Shown piece after piece: positions 27,297-37,334 of a stretch of DNA of 64,000 nt; position 1 is the first letter of the stretch, and every line of letters begins with the position of its first letter. Source of the DNA: Flavobacterium turcicum (GTDB taxonomy: Bacteria; Bacteroidota; Bacteroidia; Flavobacteriales; Flavobacteriaceae); contig NZ_JAAOBY010000009.1 of NCBI RefSeq assembly GCF_011365745.1, positions 102,398-166,397 of the forward strand, given 5' to 3'. The notes below the pieces were generated by a model. The model saw only the letters and a list, made by a program, of their open reading frames with translations. It ran no database searches and was not told the DNA's origin. The translations under genes were made by a program, and so were the position numbers.

Positions 27297-27327
27297 AAGC
27301 CAAATCATATTTGATTTGGCTTTTTTA
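27297..27327. terminator. Terminator between convergent genes
   Basis: AAGCCAAATCA (27297-27307) and TGATTTGGCTT (27312-27322) form an 11-bp stem with a four-base loop and T run. A residues on the other side let it also serve the minus-strand hydrolase gene. Confidence 0.85.
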
Positions 27328-27330
27328 TTA

Positions 27331-28749
27331 TTATTGAATTACTCTATTGATCTGTGAGAAGTTTTTCTCGTAATATTTCTCTTTTGTCGAAGAAATAATT
27401 ACACCATTACTTGTTGAGGAATGAATGAATTTAATTTCGCCATCGGTGACCTCAACTACCATCCCAACGTGATTAATTTGCCTGCGGCCATTGGTTTTAA
27501 AGAAAATTAAATCTCCTTTTTGAGCTTCCTCAACGCTAACTTGAACTCCAACGGTTGATTGCTCTCTTGAAGTACGAGGTAATTTTATATCAAAAGCACC
27601 AAAGGTATTACACATCAATCCTGAACAATCAAACCCTGCTTTTGATGAACCACCCGAGCGGTAACGAACACCGATATTCTCAGAGGCACTCTCGATCAAT
27701 TGATCTAAAAAATCGTGATTAAAATTAGGTTTAGTTGTGGCATTAAAATCAATTTTGCTATTTTCAATTGCGGCATCATTGATAGAAATAGGAGTGGCTG
27801 CAATTGCTTCCCCTTCTGGAATTGTACTTGAAGTGATGTTGAGTTTAAAACCCACCGGTAGTCCATTTTTGATGGCTGGATTTTGGTTTTCTAACTCTTT
27901 AACGCTAATACCGTATTGTTTTGCAATAGCGTACTTTGTTTCTTTGGGTAAAACTTCGCGTACTATTGTAATAGCTTCGCTAGTTTTTGTTTCTTGCTTA
28001 GAAACAGTTTCAATTGGCTGTTTATTTTCAAGTTTTTTATCATTAGCAACACTATTTAATGTTGTTGGAACTGCCGAGGCAAGAACGACACTACTATTTG
28101 GACTGACTGGAATTATAACTTTTTGTCCCACTTTGAGAGCCTTCACACCCAAAGTAGGATTGGCTTTGTCGAATTCTTTGATTGTAATTCCGTATTTCTT
28201 GGTAATCGAATATTTAGTTTCTTTAGGTAATACTTCCCATTCAAAAGATTCTCCAGCAGGGATTGCTTCTGTTTTGGTAGTTTCTTCTTTGGTTACAAAA
28301 TCTGATTTTGCTGTTGCAATCGCGCTACTTTCAATTGCTTTGGCTGATGCGGGAACATTGATTTTTTGACCAATTTGCAACTCGGTACTGGCCAATAAAG
28401 GATTTACTTCTTTTAAATCATTAACTGTAATACCGTATAATTTTGCAATTGCGTAAAAGGATTGTTTAGCTTGTACCTCGTGCTCTTTGGTCACGATTGT
28501 GGTTGTTTTTTTATTTTTTTGAGGAAGTACCTGCGGTTCGTGAGTTGGGATTATTAAAACCGAATTTAGTTTTAAAAGTTTTTTAGCACTTGGATTTAGT
28601 TTAAAAATAGCGCTTTGTTTTACATCGTACTTTTCTGCAATACTAGAAATGGTTTCTCCTTTTACGATGGTATGCTTGATGGTTTTTTCTTGAGCAAAGG
28701 CAAGAAAACAATTAAAAAACAACACAATTAATACTATCCGTGAACTCAT
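27331..28749 (-). CDS. Peptidoglycan hydrolase: four LysM modules plus NlpC/P60
   Basis: 472 residues, signal peptide ending LAFAQ. Four LysM cell-wall-binding modules follow: about 25-68 (HTIVKGETISSIAEKYDV), 89-133, 168-212 (EVLPKETKYSITKKYGI) and 264-305. Linkers are Lys/Thr/Ala-rich. The C-terminal NlpC/P60 domain (about 350-472) has the complete Cys375 (DCSG) - His427 (NHVG) - His443 (IHSS) triad of gamma-D-glutamyl-diamino acid endopeptidases. It cuts peptide stems of peptidoglycan in the periplasm, probably in growth or division. It is a single gene. Confidence 0.93.
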   Translation of the reverse strand: MSSRIVLIVLFFNCFLAFAQEKTIKHTIVKGETISSIAEKYDVKQSAIFKLNPSAKKLLKLNSVLIIPTHEPQVLPQKNKKTTTIVTKEHEVQAKQSFYAIAKLYGITVNDLKEVNPLLASTELQIGQKINVPASAKAIESSAIATAKSDFVTKEETTKTEAIPAGESFEWEVLPKETKYSITKKYGITIKEFDKANPTLGVKALKVGQKVIIPVSPNSSVVLASAVPTTLNSVANDKKLENKQPIETVSKQETKTSEAITIVREVLPKETKYAIAKQYGISVKELENQNPAIKNGLPVGFKLNITSSTIPEGEAIAATPISINDAAIENSKIDFNATTKPNFNHDFLDQLIESASENIGVRYRSGGSSKAGFDCSGLMCNTFGAFDIKLPRTSREQSTVGVQVSVEEAQKGDLIFFKTNGRRQINHVGMVVEVTDGEIKFIHSSTSNGVIISSTKEKYYEKNFSQINRVIQ

Positions 28750-29051
28750 ATACTTTATTTCAATTTAGCTCTCTAAGCTGCAACGATACGAGTGCTACGT
28801 GCTACTGAACGTTTTCGTTTATCACGACAGCATGTTTTACTGGGTGCAACTGCTTTTGGAGACTTTAAAATTTCGAAAAAGCTAATTTAAGTGATTTAAT
28901 CAAAAAACAGGTCGCTTTTCTAAATTTTAACGTTGAAAAATGAAACTTTAACCCTTTTTTTTGAATTTCATTCTAGAAATACTGGCTTCGCGAGATAGTT
29001 ACATTTTAATAAAATGATAAAAAATATAATTCTTGAGACAAGCAATTTTCA
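28750..29051. other. Gap before the repeat, no gene seen
   Basis: About 300 bases upstream of the LysM-hydrolase gene, between it and the hairpin-centred repeat. I found no coding frame, no consensus promoter and no repeat. It presumably contains the promoter of the hydrolase gene. Confidence 0.4.
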
Positions 29052-29196
29052 CTAGCCACGATAGCAGCGGACCTCTTTTGCAACTCAAGTGCTATTTTTT
29101 CTGGGAACAAAGAGCGACTAAAGGAAGCTCCTTTTGTAACTTAGAAAAAAAGCACTTGAGTAAAAAAAGGGAAGCGAATAGCGGGAAATAGCTCCT
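29052..29196. repeat. Hairpin-centred intergenic repeat (family copy 2)
   Basis: The core is a long inverted repeat, CTCAAGTGCTATTTTTTCT (29084-29102) with AGAAAAAAAGCACTTGAG (29143-29160), missing one base on the right. A smaller nested pairing (ACAAAGAGC with GCTCCTTTTGT) lies within. The flanks TAGCCACGATAGCAGCGG and GAAGCGAATAGCGGG read as the inverse of the flanks at 4598-4745, so both belong to one family with variable hairpin cores. Confidence 0.65.
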
Positions 29197-29227
29197 AAAA
29201 AAAAACTCCCAAGTTTCCTTGAGAGTT
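29197..29227 (-). terminator. Terminator after the aconitase A-type gene
   Basis: On the minus strand AACTCTCAAG-GAAA-CTTGGGAGTT (plus-strand 29204-29227, one G-U pair) is followed by a long U run. It starts 22 bases after the aconitase stop. Confidence 0.88.
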
Positions 29228-29248
29228 ATTGTTTGTGTTCAAAATTAT

Positions 29249-31516
29249 TTAAGCATTGCCAGCTGCTGCGATTAAATTGAGCGCTGATCCCGCAACAAAC
29301 CACCCGATTTGACCTTCGTTGTAGGTGTGATTTGCCAGTATGTAATCCGTGGTTCCGTCATTGTGAACGAAAGCTAGCGTAAGCGGTTTACCCGGCGCAA
29401 AATCAATCAAGTCGATAAAATTGATGGTATCATCTTCTTGGATTTTGTCATAATCAGCCTCTGAGGCAAAAGTAAGCGCTAACATTCCTTGTTTTTTCAG
29501 GTTGGTTTCATGAATACGCGCGAACGATTTCACTAAAACTGCTTTTACGCCTAAAAAACGAGGCTCCATGGCGGCATGCTCTCTTGAACTTCCTTCACCA
29601 TAATTGTGATCACCCACGACAATAGATGGAATTCCGGCTGCTTTGTATGCTCTTGCCACTGCAGGGACAGCATCGTATTGACCAGTAATTTGATTTTTAA
29701 CCGAATTTGCTTTTTGATTGTACGCATTGATCGCACCAATAAGCATGTTGTTTGAAATGTTATCCAAATGCCCTCTGAAACGCAACCAAGGTCCGGCCAT
29801 AGAGATGTGATCAGTAGTACATTTACCAAAAGCTTTAATTAATAGCTTAGCTCCAGTAATATTTTGTTTGTCCCAAGGTTCAAACGGTTCCAAAAGTTGC
29901 AAACGCTCTGAAGTTGGAGAAACCGCCACCGCAATACCACTTCCATCTGCAGCTGGCGCTTGAAAACCTGGATCTTCGGCATCAAATCCTTTGGATGGCA
30001 ATTCGTCGCCAAATGGAGCGTCAAGACGTACTTCTTCACCATTTTCGTTGATAAGCGTATCGGTTAAAGGATTAAAGCTCAAATCACCTGCTATGGCCAA
30101 AGCGGTTACCAACTCAGGCGATCCAACAAAAGCTAAGGTATTTGGATTTCCATCGGCGCGTTTTGAGAAATTTCTGTTGAAGGAATGGACGATGGTATTG
30201 CGTTCCTCTTTCTCAGCTCCTTCTCTATCCCACATCCCGATGCAAGGTCCGCAGGCATTAGCAAAAACAGTTGCTCCCATGGCGTCAAAAGTATCAATGA
30301 AACCATCGCGCTCTATGGTGTAGCGCACCAACTCAGATCCTGGAGTAATGGTAAATTCTGATTTAATTTTTAAATTTTTATCCGTTACTTGTTTCGCAAT
30401 TGAAGCTGCGCGTGCAATATCTTCGTACGACGAATTGGTGCAAGAACCAATTAAACCAACTTCAATTTTGAGCGGCCAATTGTTTTTGATGGCCTCTTCT
30501 TTCATTTTAGAAATCGGAGTAGCCAAATCAGGCGTAAAAGGTCCGTTAAGATGTGGCTCTAATTCGTCTAAATTAATTTCGATTACTTGATCAAAATATT
30601 TTTCAGGATCTGCGTAGACTTCAGGATCTCCGGTTAAGTACGGCGCAATAGCATCTGCGGCAGCGGCCACGTCAGCACGATCAGTAGCACGCAAGTATTT
30701 AGCCATTGATTCATCATAGCCAAAAGTAGACGTCGTCGCACCAATTTCGGCACCCATGTTACATATCGTTCCTTTACCCGTGCAAGACATTGCAACGGCG
30801 CCTTCGCCAAAATATTCTACAATGGCTCCGGTTCCTCCTTTTACGGTAAGAATACCTGCTACTTTTAAAATCACATCTTTTGGTGCTGTCCAACCTGATA
30901 ATTTACCGGTTAATTTCACACCAATTAATTTAGGAAACTTTAGTTCCCATGCCATTCCTGACATTACATCAACTGCATCGGCGCCACCCACTCCAATGGC
31001 TACCATTCCTAAACCACCAGCATTTACGGTATGCGAATCGGTACCAATCATTAATCCGCCAGGAAAAGCATAATTTTCCAACACTACTTGATGGATTATT
31101 CCTGCTCCCGGTTTCCAGAAACCAATACCATATTTATTTGAAACCGATGATAAAAAATCAAAAACCTCATTACTTTGAGTTTTAGCTCGAGCCAAATCGG
31201 TTGCAGCATCTACTTTAGCTTGAATCAAGTGATCACAATGCACGGTTGTTGGAACAGTAACAGTTTTTTTTCCTGCATGCATAAATTGCAATAAAGCCAT
31301 TTGAGCAGTAGCATCTTGGCAGGCTACGCGGTCTGGTGCAAAGTCAACATAATCCTCTCCTCGCCTGAATGGCTTTTCGGGCATTTTATCCCAAAGATGA
31401 TTGTATAAAATTTTCTCTGTCAGGGTAAGCGGACGCCCCACTAATTCACGTGCTTGATCTACTCGTGCAGGCATTGAAGCATACACTTTTTTGATCATTT
31501 CGATATCAAATGCCAT
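29249..31516 (-). CDS. Aconitate hydratase, mitochondrial-like type
   Basis: 755 residues. Converts citrate to isocitrate in the TCA cycle with a [4Fe-4S] cluster. The cluster cysteines lie in [13 protein letters not shown] and [11 protein letters not shown]. Other family blocks are [26 protein letters not shown] and, in the swivel domain, [15 protein letters not shown]. Length and wording match the eukaryotic mitochondrial aconitase clade found in Bacteroidetes rather than the 890-residue AcnA. The gene lies downstream of acnB, with a terminator between, so the two are separate units. Confidence 0.95.
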   Translation of the reverse strand: MAFDIEMIKKVYASMPARVDQARELVGRPLTLTEKILYNHLWDKMPEKPFRRGEDYVDFAPDRVACQDATAQMALLQFMHAGKKTVTVPTTVHCDHLIQAKVDAATDLARAKTQSNEVFDFLSSVSNKYGIGFWKPGAGIIHQVVLENYAFPGGLMIGTDSHTVNAGGLGMVAIGVGGADAVDVMSGMAWELKFPKLIGVKLTGKLSGWTAPKDVILKVAGILTVKGGTGAIVEYFGEGAVAMSCTGKGTICNMGAEIGATTSTFGYDESMAKYLRATDRADVAAAADAIAPYLTGDPEVYADPEKYFDQVIEINLDELEPHLNGPFTPDLATPISKMKEEAIKNNWPLKIEVGLIGSCTNSSYEDIARAASIAKQVTDKNLKIKSEFTITPGSELVRYTIERDGFIDTFDAMGATVFANACGPCIGMWDREGAEKEERNTIVHSFNRNFSKRADGNPNTLAFVGSPELVTALAIAGDLSFNPLTDTLINENGEEVRLDAPFGDELPSKGFDAEDPGFQAPAADGSGIAVAVSPTSERLQLLEPFEPWDKQNITGAKLLIKAFGKCTTDHISMAGPWLRFRGHLDNISNNMLIGAINAYNQKANSVKNQITGQYDAVPAVARAYKAAGIPSIVVGDHNYGEGSSREHAAMEPRFLGVKAVLVKSFARIHETNLKKQGMLALTFASEADYDKIQEDDTINFIDLIDFAPGKPLTLAFVHNDGTTDYILANHTYNEGQIGWFVAGSALNLIAAAGNA

Positions 31517-31580
31517 AGAATTTGTATTTAGTGATTATTGTTTCAGTTATTGAACCTACAAGTTACGAAAAAATCAGAGC

Positions 31581-31614
31581 AAAAAAAAGCCTGAGCGATT
31601 ACACTCAGGCTTTT
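31581..31614 (-). terminator. Terminator after acnB
   Basis: AAAAGCCTGAG (31585-31595) and CTCAGGCTTTT (31604-31614), an 11-bp stem with an A run at 31581-31588 that becomes the U tract on the minus strand. It insulates acnB from the downstream aconitase gene. Confidence 0.88.
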
Positions 31615-31639
31615 GAAAGGAAATTAACAAAAATTTACC

Positions 31640-34411
31640 TTATTTTACTAATAATTTATGAGACGGTGCGAATTGCGTTAAGTTGATTCCGTCAACAGCA
31701 GTTTTATACTCTTCGATAGTAGGTGTTCTTCCTAAAATAGTAGATAAAACAACTACTGGCGTAGAAGAAAGTAAAGATTCTCCTTTTTTACCGTCGGTAT
31801 CTTCAACCACACGACCTTGGAATAAACGAGTTGATGTTGCCATAACCGTATCTCCTTTTGACGCTTTTTCTTGGTTACCCATACACAAGTTACAACCGGG
31901 ACGCTCTAGGTATAACATGTTTTCGTACTCGGTACGCGCTGCAGCTTTTGGTGCGTTGTCATCAAACTCAAAACCAGAGTATTTTTGTAATACTTCCCAA
32001 TCACCTTCTGCTTTTAATTCATCCACAATATTATATGTAGGCGGCGCAACAACTAATGGTGCTTTGAACTCTACTTTACCGTTTTGTGCTTCTACATTTT
32101 TAAGCATTTGTGCCAATATTTTCATATCGCCTTTGTGAACCATACAAGATCCTACAAACCCAAGATCAACTTGTTTGGTTCCGCCATAAAACGAAAGTGG
32201 TCTGATTGTATCGTGAGTATAACGCTTAGAAACATCAGCATTGTTTACATCTGGATCCGCAATCATTGGCTCAGCAACAATATCCAAATCAATAACTACC
32301 TCAGCATAATATTTAGCATTAGCGTCAGGAGTTAAAGCTGGTTTTTCACCCGACTGAATTTCAGCAATTCTTTTGTTTGCGATATCGATCAAACCTTTAA
32401 GCACTTGCTTTTGGTTGTCCATACCTTTATCAATCATAATTTGAATTCTACCTTTTGCAATTTCTAAAGATTCAATTAAAGTAGCATCTTCAGAAATACA
32501 GATAGAAGCTTTTGCTTTCATTTCAGCAGTCCAATCGGTAAACGTAAAAGCTTGATCTGCAGTTAATGTTCCAATGTGTACTTCGATAATACGACCTTGA
32601 AAAACATTTTCGCCACCAAACTGTTGTAACATTTGCGATTGTGTAGCATGTACCACATCACGGAAATCCATGTAGTTCTTCATGTTTCCTTTAAAAGTCA
32701 CTTTTACAGATTCTGGAATTGGCATAGATGCCTCACCTGTTGCTAATGCTAATGCTACAGTTCCTGAATCGGCACCAAAAGCAACACCTTTTGACATTCT
32801 AGTATGTGAATCTCCACCAATAATGATAGCCCATTCATCAACAGTAATGTCATTTAAAACCTTGTGAATTACGTCGGTCATGGCGTGGTATTCTCCTTTT
32901 GGATCACGAGCTGTAATTAAACCAAAATCATTCATGAATTTCATCAGTCTTGGAATATTCGCCTTCGATTTATTATCCCAAACCGAAGCTGTATGACATC
33001 CTGATTGGTAAGCACCATCTACAATTGGAGAAATTACTGTAGCTGCCATCGACTCTAATTCTTGTGCAGTCATCAAACCAGTAGTATCTTGAGATCCTAC
33101 GATGTTTACTGTTACACGAACATCTGAACCAGCATGTAATATTTTACCAGGAGTAGCTCCTACTGCGTTTTTATTGAATATTTTTTCTACTGCTGTTAAA
33201 CCTTGTCCTTCTACAGAAACTTCTTTTGAAGGTGCAAAAACTGGAACCGTTGCGATTCCTAATGTTTTAGAAGCAAAAGTTTGTAATTTTTTACCAAAAA
33301 CAATAGCGTAGGAACCACCTGCTTTGATAAATTCCATTTTTTGAGGTGTGAAAGCTTTCGAAATATCGATCAACTCTTCACCGTCTTTGTATAATTTTTT
33401 GGTTTTAGTATTGATAGTCAAAACCGTTCCAGTTGCTACAGAATATGCTTCTTCAAGAATTGGATCACCACTTTCATTACGAAGTACTTCACCGTTTGCA
33501 TCTGTTTTTTTAACCCAGTTTTTCAAATCCAAACCGATTCCACCAGTTACATCAACTGTCGTTAAGAAGATTGGAGAAATACCATTTGTTCCCGCCACAA
33601 TTGGAGCAATGTTGATGAATGGTACGTATGGACTAGCTTGTTTTCCTGCCCAAAGTGCTACGTTGTTCACACCAGACATTCTAGAAGAACCTACACCCAT
33701 AGTACCTTTTTCAGCAATAAGCATCACACTTTTGTCTGGATGTTGCGCTTTTAAAGCTTCAATTCCTTGTTGTGCTTCTGGCGAAATGAAACATTTACCG
33801 TGTAACTCACGATCAGAACGCGAGTGCGCTTGATTTCCAGGCGACAATAAATCAGTTGAAATATCACCTTCGCCAGCAATGAACGTCACTACTTGAATTT
33901 CTTCAGCAACTTCAGGAAGTTTCGTAAAAAATTCCGCTTTAGCATAACTTTCTAAAATAGAAGTCGCAATTGCGTTGCCTTCTTTGTAAGCTGCTTCTAA
34001 ACGATCTGTATCTGCTTCATACAAATACACTTGTGTTTTTAAAACTTCGGCTGCAGCCAAAGCTTTTTCGGCATCGTCACCCAAAGCAATATCTAATAGA
34101 ACTTTGATTGAAGGACCACCTTTCATGTGTGATAACAACTCTAATGCAAATGCTGGGGTAATTTCAGCAACTACTTCAGTACCTAAAATAATTTCTTTTA
34201 AGAACGCGGCTTTTTGAGCTGCTGCAGGTGTTGTTCCTGGCACTACATTGTAAATAAAGAACTGAAGAGACGCTTCACGATGTGCATTCGCTGTGTCTTT
34301 AATTTGAGAGATGATTTCGCTAATTAAGTCTGCACCATCAATTGGCTTTGGATGAAGTCCCTGCCCTTTTCTGTCTTCGATTTCTTGTAGATAATCGTTA
34401 TATAAACTCAT
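31640..34411 (-). CDS. acnB: Aconitate hydratase B (2-methylisocitrate dehydratase type)
   Basis: 923 residues, slightly longer than the usual 860-870. The HEAT-like N-terminal domain typical of AcnB (YNDYLQEIEDRKGQGLHPKP, ELLSHMKGGPSIKVLLDIAL) precedes the swivel domain (GKCFI, EKGTMGVGSSRMSGVNN). Catalytic domains contain GGDSHTRMSKGVAFGADSG and the C-terminal cluster site PGCNLCMGNQ, with a further Cys in LGFVGSCMVH. It catalyses the same TCA step as its neighbour and often 2-methylcitrate conversion. AcnB is usually the growth-phase enzyme and is iron-sensitive. Confidence 0.95.
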   Translation of the reverse strand: MSLYNDYLQEIEDRKGQGLHPKPIDGADLISEIISQIKDTANAHREASLQFFIYNVVPGTTPAAAQKAAFLKEIILGTEVVAEITPAFALELLSHMKGGPSIKVLLDIALGDDAEKALAAAEVLKTQVYLYEADTDRLEAAYKEGNAIATSILESYAKAEFFTKLPEVAEEIQVVTFIAGEGDISTDLLSPGNQAHSRSDRELHGKCFISPEAQQGIEALKAQHPDKSVMLIAEKGTMGVGSSRMSGVNNVALWAGKQASPYVPFINIAPIVAGTNGISPIFLTTVDVTGGIGLDLKNWVKKTDANGEVLRNESGDPILEEAYSVATGTVLTINTKTKKLYKDGEELIDISKAFTPQKMEFIKAGGSYAIVFGKKLQTFASKTLGIATVPVFAPSKEVSVEGQGLTAVEKIFNKNAVGATPGKILHAGSDVRVTVNIVGSQDTTGLMTAQELESMAATVISPIVDGAYQSGCHTASVWDNKSKANIPRLMKFMNDFGLITARDPKGEYHAMTDVIHKVLNDITVDEWAIIIGGDSHTRMSKGVAFGADSGTVALALATGEASMPIPESVKVTFKGNMKNYMDFRDVVHATQSQMLQQFGGENVFQGRIIEVHIGTLTADQAFTFTDWTAEMKAKASICISEDATLIESLEIAKGRIQIMIDKGMDNQKQVLKGLIDIANKRIAEIQSGEKPALTPDANAKYYAEVVIDLDIVAEPMIADPDVNNADVSKRYTHDTIRPLSFYGGTKQVDLGFVGSCMVHKGDMKILAQMLKNVEAQNGKVEFKAPLVVAPPTYNIVDELKAEGDWEVLQKYSGFEFDDNAPKAAARTEYENMLYLERPGCNLCMGNQEKASKGDTVMATSTRLFQGRVVEDTDGKKGESLLSSTPVVVLSTILGRTPTIEEYKTAVDGINLTQFAPSHKLLVK

Positions 34412-34671
34412 AATTGGAATGTTTTTCTATGTTTACAACTTTTACTTTGAGCAAATCAGAGACAAAAGCAGAAACTATTTATTTATCTAGCAAATTTAGT
34501 AGATTAAGATGAAATTTAAAAAAATATAATGAAAGTGACCATTTGAAAAAATACTATTAGTAAATACTGAAATCAAATGCTTTAAAATAAGAATAAAATA
34601 AAATATTAACATATTTGTGCTATATCCTCAAGAAACAAAACACTTTTTAATTATTTCGTAAAAACAAAAAA
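34412..34671. other. Intergenic region upstream of acnB
   Basis: A/T-rich. On the minus strand TAAATTTG (34491-34498) matches the -7 consensus about 80 bases before acnB, but no TTG lies at the required distance, so it is only a weak promoter candidate. Confidence 0.35.
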
Positions 34672-34714
34672 TACCAATTTCAAGAAAACGTTGTAGTTCG
34701 TCTTAAAATTGGTA
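34665..34714 (-). terminator. Terminator after the MoxR gene
   Basis: TACCAATTT (34672-34680) pairs with AAATTGGTA (34706-34714) across a 25-base loop that adds a few pairs. On the minus strand it is followed by a U-rich run. It lies 24 bases after the MoxR stop. Confidence 0.7.
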
Positions 34715-34737
34715 ATTAAAAATAGAATTTCTTGTCT

Positions 34738-35691
34738 TTAAAACAACTTTGTAATGATCATTTCCTCTGTAATTCCCTCCGCATCGGCTTTGTAATTTTT
34801 AATAATTCTGTGACGTAAAATTCCAATAGCTACTGCTTTTACATCTTCGATATCTGGAGAAAATTTACCATGAAAAACGGCATGAGTTTTCGCTGCTAAA
34901 ATCAAGTTTTGCGATGCACGTGGTCCTGCACCCCAATCTAAATAATTTTTCACAAATTCAGTTGCCAAATTATTATCAGGACGCGTTTTACTAACCAAAG
35001 TCACAGCATATTCAATCACATTATCAGCAACCGGAATACGACGAATTAATTGTTGGAAATCGATAATTTCTTGAGCGGTAAACAAAGGATCGACTACTGC
35101 TTTTAAATCGGCGGTAGTTTGTTTTACAACTTGTACTTCCTCTTGAAAACTAGGATATTCTAATTTAATAGAAAACATAAAACGATCTAGTTGCGCTTCG
35201 GGCAAAGGATAAGTACCTTCTTGCTCAATTGGGTTTTGGGTTGCCAATACGAAATAAGGCAAAGCAAGTTTGTAATTGGCTCCTGCTATAGTTACCGAGC
35301 GCTCCTGCATGGCTTCGAGCAAAGCTGCCTGAGTTTTAGGCGGTGTTCTATTAATCTCGTCAGCGAGAATTATGTTTGAAAAAATAGGTCCTTTGATGAA
35401 TTTGAATTGACGATTTTCATCTAAAATTTCGCTTCCCAAAATATCCGACGGCATCAAATCTGGTGTAAATTGAATACGTTTAAAATCTAACCCCAAGGCT
35501 TGCGCTAATGTATTTACCAATAATGTTTTTGCTAAACCCGGAACACCTACAAGCAAAGCGTGACCACCACTAAAAACGCACAATAAAATTTGTTCTACAA
35601 CGGCATCTTGCCCAACGATAATTTTGGCGATTTCTTTTTTTAAATCATTTCTTTTTTGAACTAAATTTTGAACTGCAGCTACGTCTGACAT
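34738..35691 (-). CDS. MoxR-family AAA+ ATPase
   Basis: 317 residues. Walker A GVPGLAKT (49-56), Walker B in NIILADEINRTPPKTQAALLEAM, a sensor-type ATQNPIEQEGTYPLPEAQLDRF and the C-terminal lid. These ATPases act as chaperones that load cofactors or activate VWA-domain partners, often encoded next door with DUF58 and BatA/BatB proteins. No such partner lies on either side here, so this is an orphan or the operon has been split. It is bounded by terminators on both sides, hence monocistronic. Confidence 0.93.
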   Translation of the reverse strand: MSDVAAVQNLVQKRNDLKKEIAKIIVGQDAVVEQILLCVFSGGHALLVGVPGLAKTLLVNTLAQALGLDFKRIQFTPDLMPSDILGSEILDENRQFKFIKGPIFSNIILADEINRTPPKTQAALLEAMQERSVTIAGANYKLALPYFVLATQNPIEQEGTYPLPEAQLDRFMFSIKLEYPSFQEEVQVVKQTTADLKAVVDPLFTAQEIIDFQQLIRRIPVADNVIEYAVTLVSKTRPDNNLATEFVKNYLDWGAGPRASQNLILAAKTHAVFHGKFSPDIEDVKAVAIGILRHRIIKNYKADAEGITEEMIITKLF

Positions 35692-35711
35692 GTATAAAGT
35701 ATTTTTAAATG

Positions 35712-35754
35712 AAAAAGAGTTAGTTTTTATGAAAACATAAAACTAACTCTTTTT
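35712..35754 (-). terminator. Terminator after the SurA-like gene
   Basis: AAAAAGAGTTAGTTTT (35712-35727) and AAAACTAACTCTTTTT (35739-35754) form a 16-bp perfect stem with an 11-base loop. Confidence 0.9.
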
Positions 35755-35803
35755 ATTAATTTATCGAAAAAAATATGAAACTTCTCAATCAGAAAATAAG
35801 CGC

Positions 35804-37219
35804 TTATTTTTTTAACCAATTATTAGTGAAAGTACAATCTCTGTATTCCCCAACAATTTTTATGTAAGTTTCTTTAATTTTCTCATCAAACCATTTACCA
35901 ATAGCGGTTATACGTTTTTTGTTTAACGCTAACTCTTTAATTTTTATGTAATCTTTGGCATAATCAGCAGCATGCTCATCAATACGATTGGTAACTGTTA
36001 TGATTTTAAATTTCTTTTTACCTTGATCATCTTGATCTAAAATTGGTGCTGAAATTTCGTTGGTTTTTAAATTGGAAACCTGACTATAAAAAGATGGATC
36101 CATCTTGGTCAACTCAAAACGAGTATCCTGAGTTTGAGGATTTATTAGCGCTCCACCATTTGCTCTAGTCTGTTTTTCATCAGATAAACTTCTTGCAGCT
36201 TCTGCAAATGTAATTTCTTTAGCTTCGATTCTCTTTTTGATAAGTGCAATTTTTTCTTTAGCTTCTTTCAAAGAAGTTTCAGTTACAGTTGGTGCTAACA
36301 AAATATGACGTAATTCTACCTCTTGCCCTTTTATTTTCTCTATGTATATTATATGAAAACCAAATTCTGTTTCAAAAGGGGCTGATATTTCACCCTCAGC
36401 TAAACTAAAAGCAACTTCTTTAAATTCTTTTACAAAAGGAGTTTTACGATTCATCTTGTAATAACCACCATTAGCTCTTGAGCCTGGATCTTGAGAGTAT
36501 AAAACCGCTTTTGTAGAAAAACTAGAACCCTCTTGAATTTCCTTCTTAAACTCATTTAATCTATCAATAACCTTCTGTTTGTCTTCTTGTGAAACCTTTG
36601 GTTCCACCACAATTTGCGCTACTTCCAACTCCACTCCAAATGATGGTAAATCTTCTTTTGGAATATCTTTAAAATAATTGCGTACTTCTTCAGGTGTAAT
36701 TTCTACAGCATCAACAATCTTTTTGGTCATTTCAGAAGTTAACTTACCTTCTTTCAAAATATCTGCAAAATAAGTTCTAAAATCTTCTTCAGAGTCTTTT
36801 TTATAGTACTGAATTACCTTTTCCATCGAGCCGATTTGACTTACAAGGTAGGTCAATCTTTCCTCCAACATTCCTTTCACTTCTGCATCTGAGACAATAA
36901 TACTATCTTGTACAGCTTGGTGTGCATATAATTTATCTTCGAGTAATTTACCTAACATTTGACATCTGGTAATATCCTTTACAGAACCACCGTTAGCAGC
37001 AATTTCTAGATATGACTTATCAATATCTGAATCTAAAATGATGTAATCACCTACGGTAGCAATAACTCCGTCTACTTTTAGCTTTCCTTTTGAAGGCGCT
37101 TTTTTAACTGGAGCAGCAACAGAATCGATAATAATCTCTTGTGCATTGGCCTGAGTACTTACAAAAAAGAGACAAACTAAAGTAAGTAACAAGACACTTT
37201 TGCTAGTGATAAATTTCAT
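35804..37219 (-). CDS. Periplasmic peptidyl-prolyl isomerase/chaperone, SurA-like
   Basis: 471 residues, signal peptide ending TQANAQ. The N-terminal SurA-type chaperone region (VDGVIATVGDYIILDSDID) is followed by two parvulin (PpiC) domains: about 200-300 (FGVELEVAQIVVEPKVS, GFHIIYIEK) and 305-405 (VELRHILLAPT, FAEAARSLSDEKQTRANGGAL). It assists folding of outer-membrane proteins in transit through the periplasm. The C-terminus returns to the chaperone core (KKRITAIGKWFDEKIKE). A good promoter lies 87 bases upstream. In some Bacteroidetes a second PpiC protein lies upstream; here a divergent amylase gene does. Confidence 0.9.
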   Translation of the reverse strand: MKFITSKSVLLLTLVCLFFVSTQANAQEIIIDSVAAPVKKAPSKGKLKVDGVIATVGDYIILDSDIDKSYLEIAANGGSVKDITRCQMLGKLLEDKLYAHQAVQDSIIVSDAEVKGMLEERLTYLVSQIGSMEKVIQYYKKDSEEDFRTYFADILKEGKLTSEMTKKIVDAVEITPEEVRNYFKDIPKEDLPSFGVELEVAQIVVEPKVSQEDKQKVIDRLNEFKKEIQEGSSFSTKAVLYSQDPGSRANGGYYKMNRKTPFVKEFKEVAFSLAEGEISAPFETEFGFHIIYIEKIKGQEVELRHILLAPTVTETSLKEAKEKIALIKKRIEAKEITFAEAARSLSDEKQTRANGGALINPQTQDTRFELTKMDPSFYSQVSNLKTNEISAPILDQDDQGKKKFKIITVTNRIDEHAADYAKDYIKIKELALNKKRITAIGKWFDEKIKETYIKIVGEYRDCTFTNNWLKK

Positions 37220-37305
37220 TTTAATGGTAGTATTAATTGATGTAATAATTTTATAATTAAGCTTTTAGTTTCGCTATTGCAATACTAAATAAATGAAGCG
37301 GCTGG

Positions 37306-37334
37306 CAAATATACACTTTCAAAAATAACTTCAA
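37306..37334 (-). promoter_or_regulatory. Promoter of the SurA-like gene
   Basis: On the minus strand TTG (37332-37334) and TATATTTG (37306-37313) are spaced by 18 bases, matching the Bacteroidetes consensus. Confidence 0.65.

Noticed and set aside
27737..28369. Long open frame (210 codons) antisense to the LysM hydrolase gene
   Set aside because: Opposite a gene with complete domains and catalytic residues; the hydrophobic composition mirrors the Lys/Thr-rich sense codons. Similar antisense frames in rpoB, rpoC, the acn genes and tuf were discarded for the same reason.
34491..34498. Promoter of acnB
   Set aside because: TAAATTTG fits the -7 consensus but no TTG lies 17-23 bases upstream.
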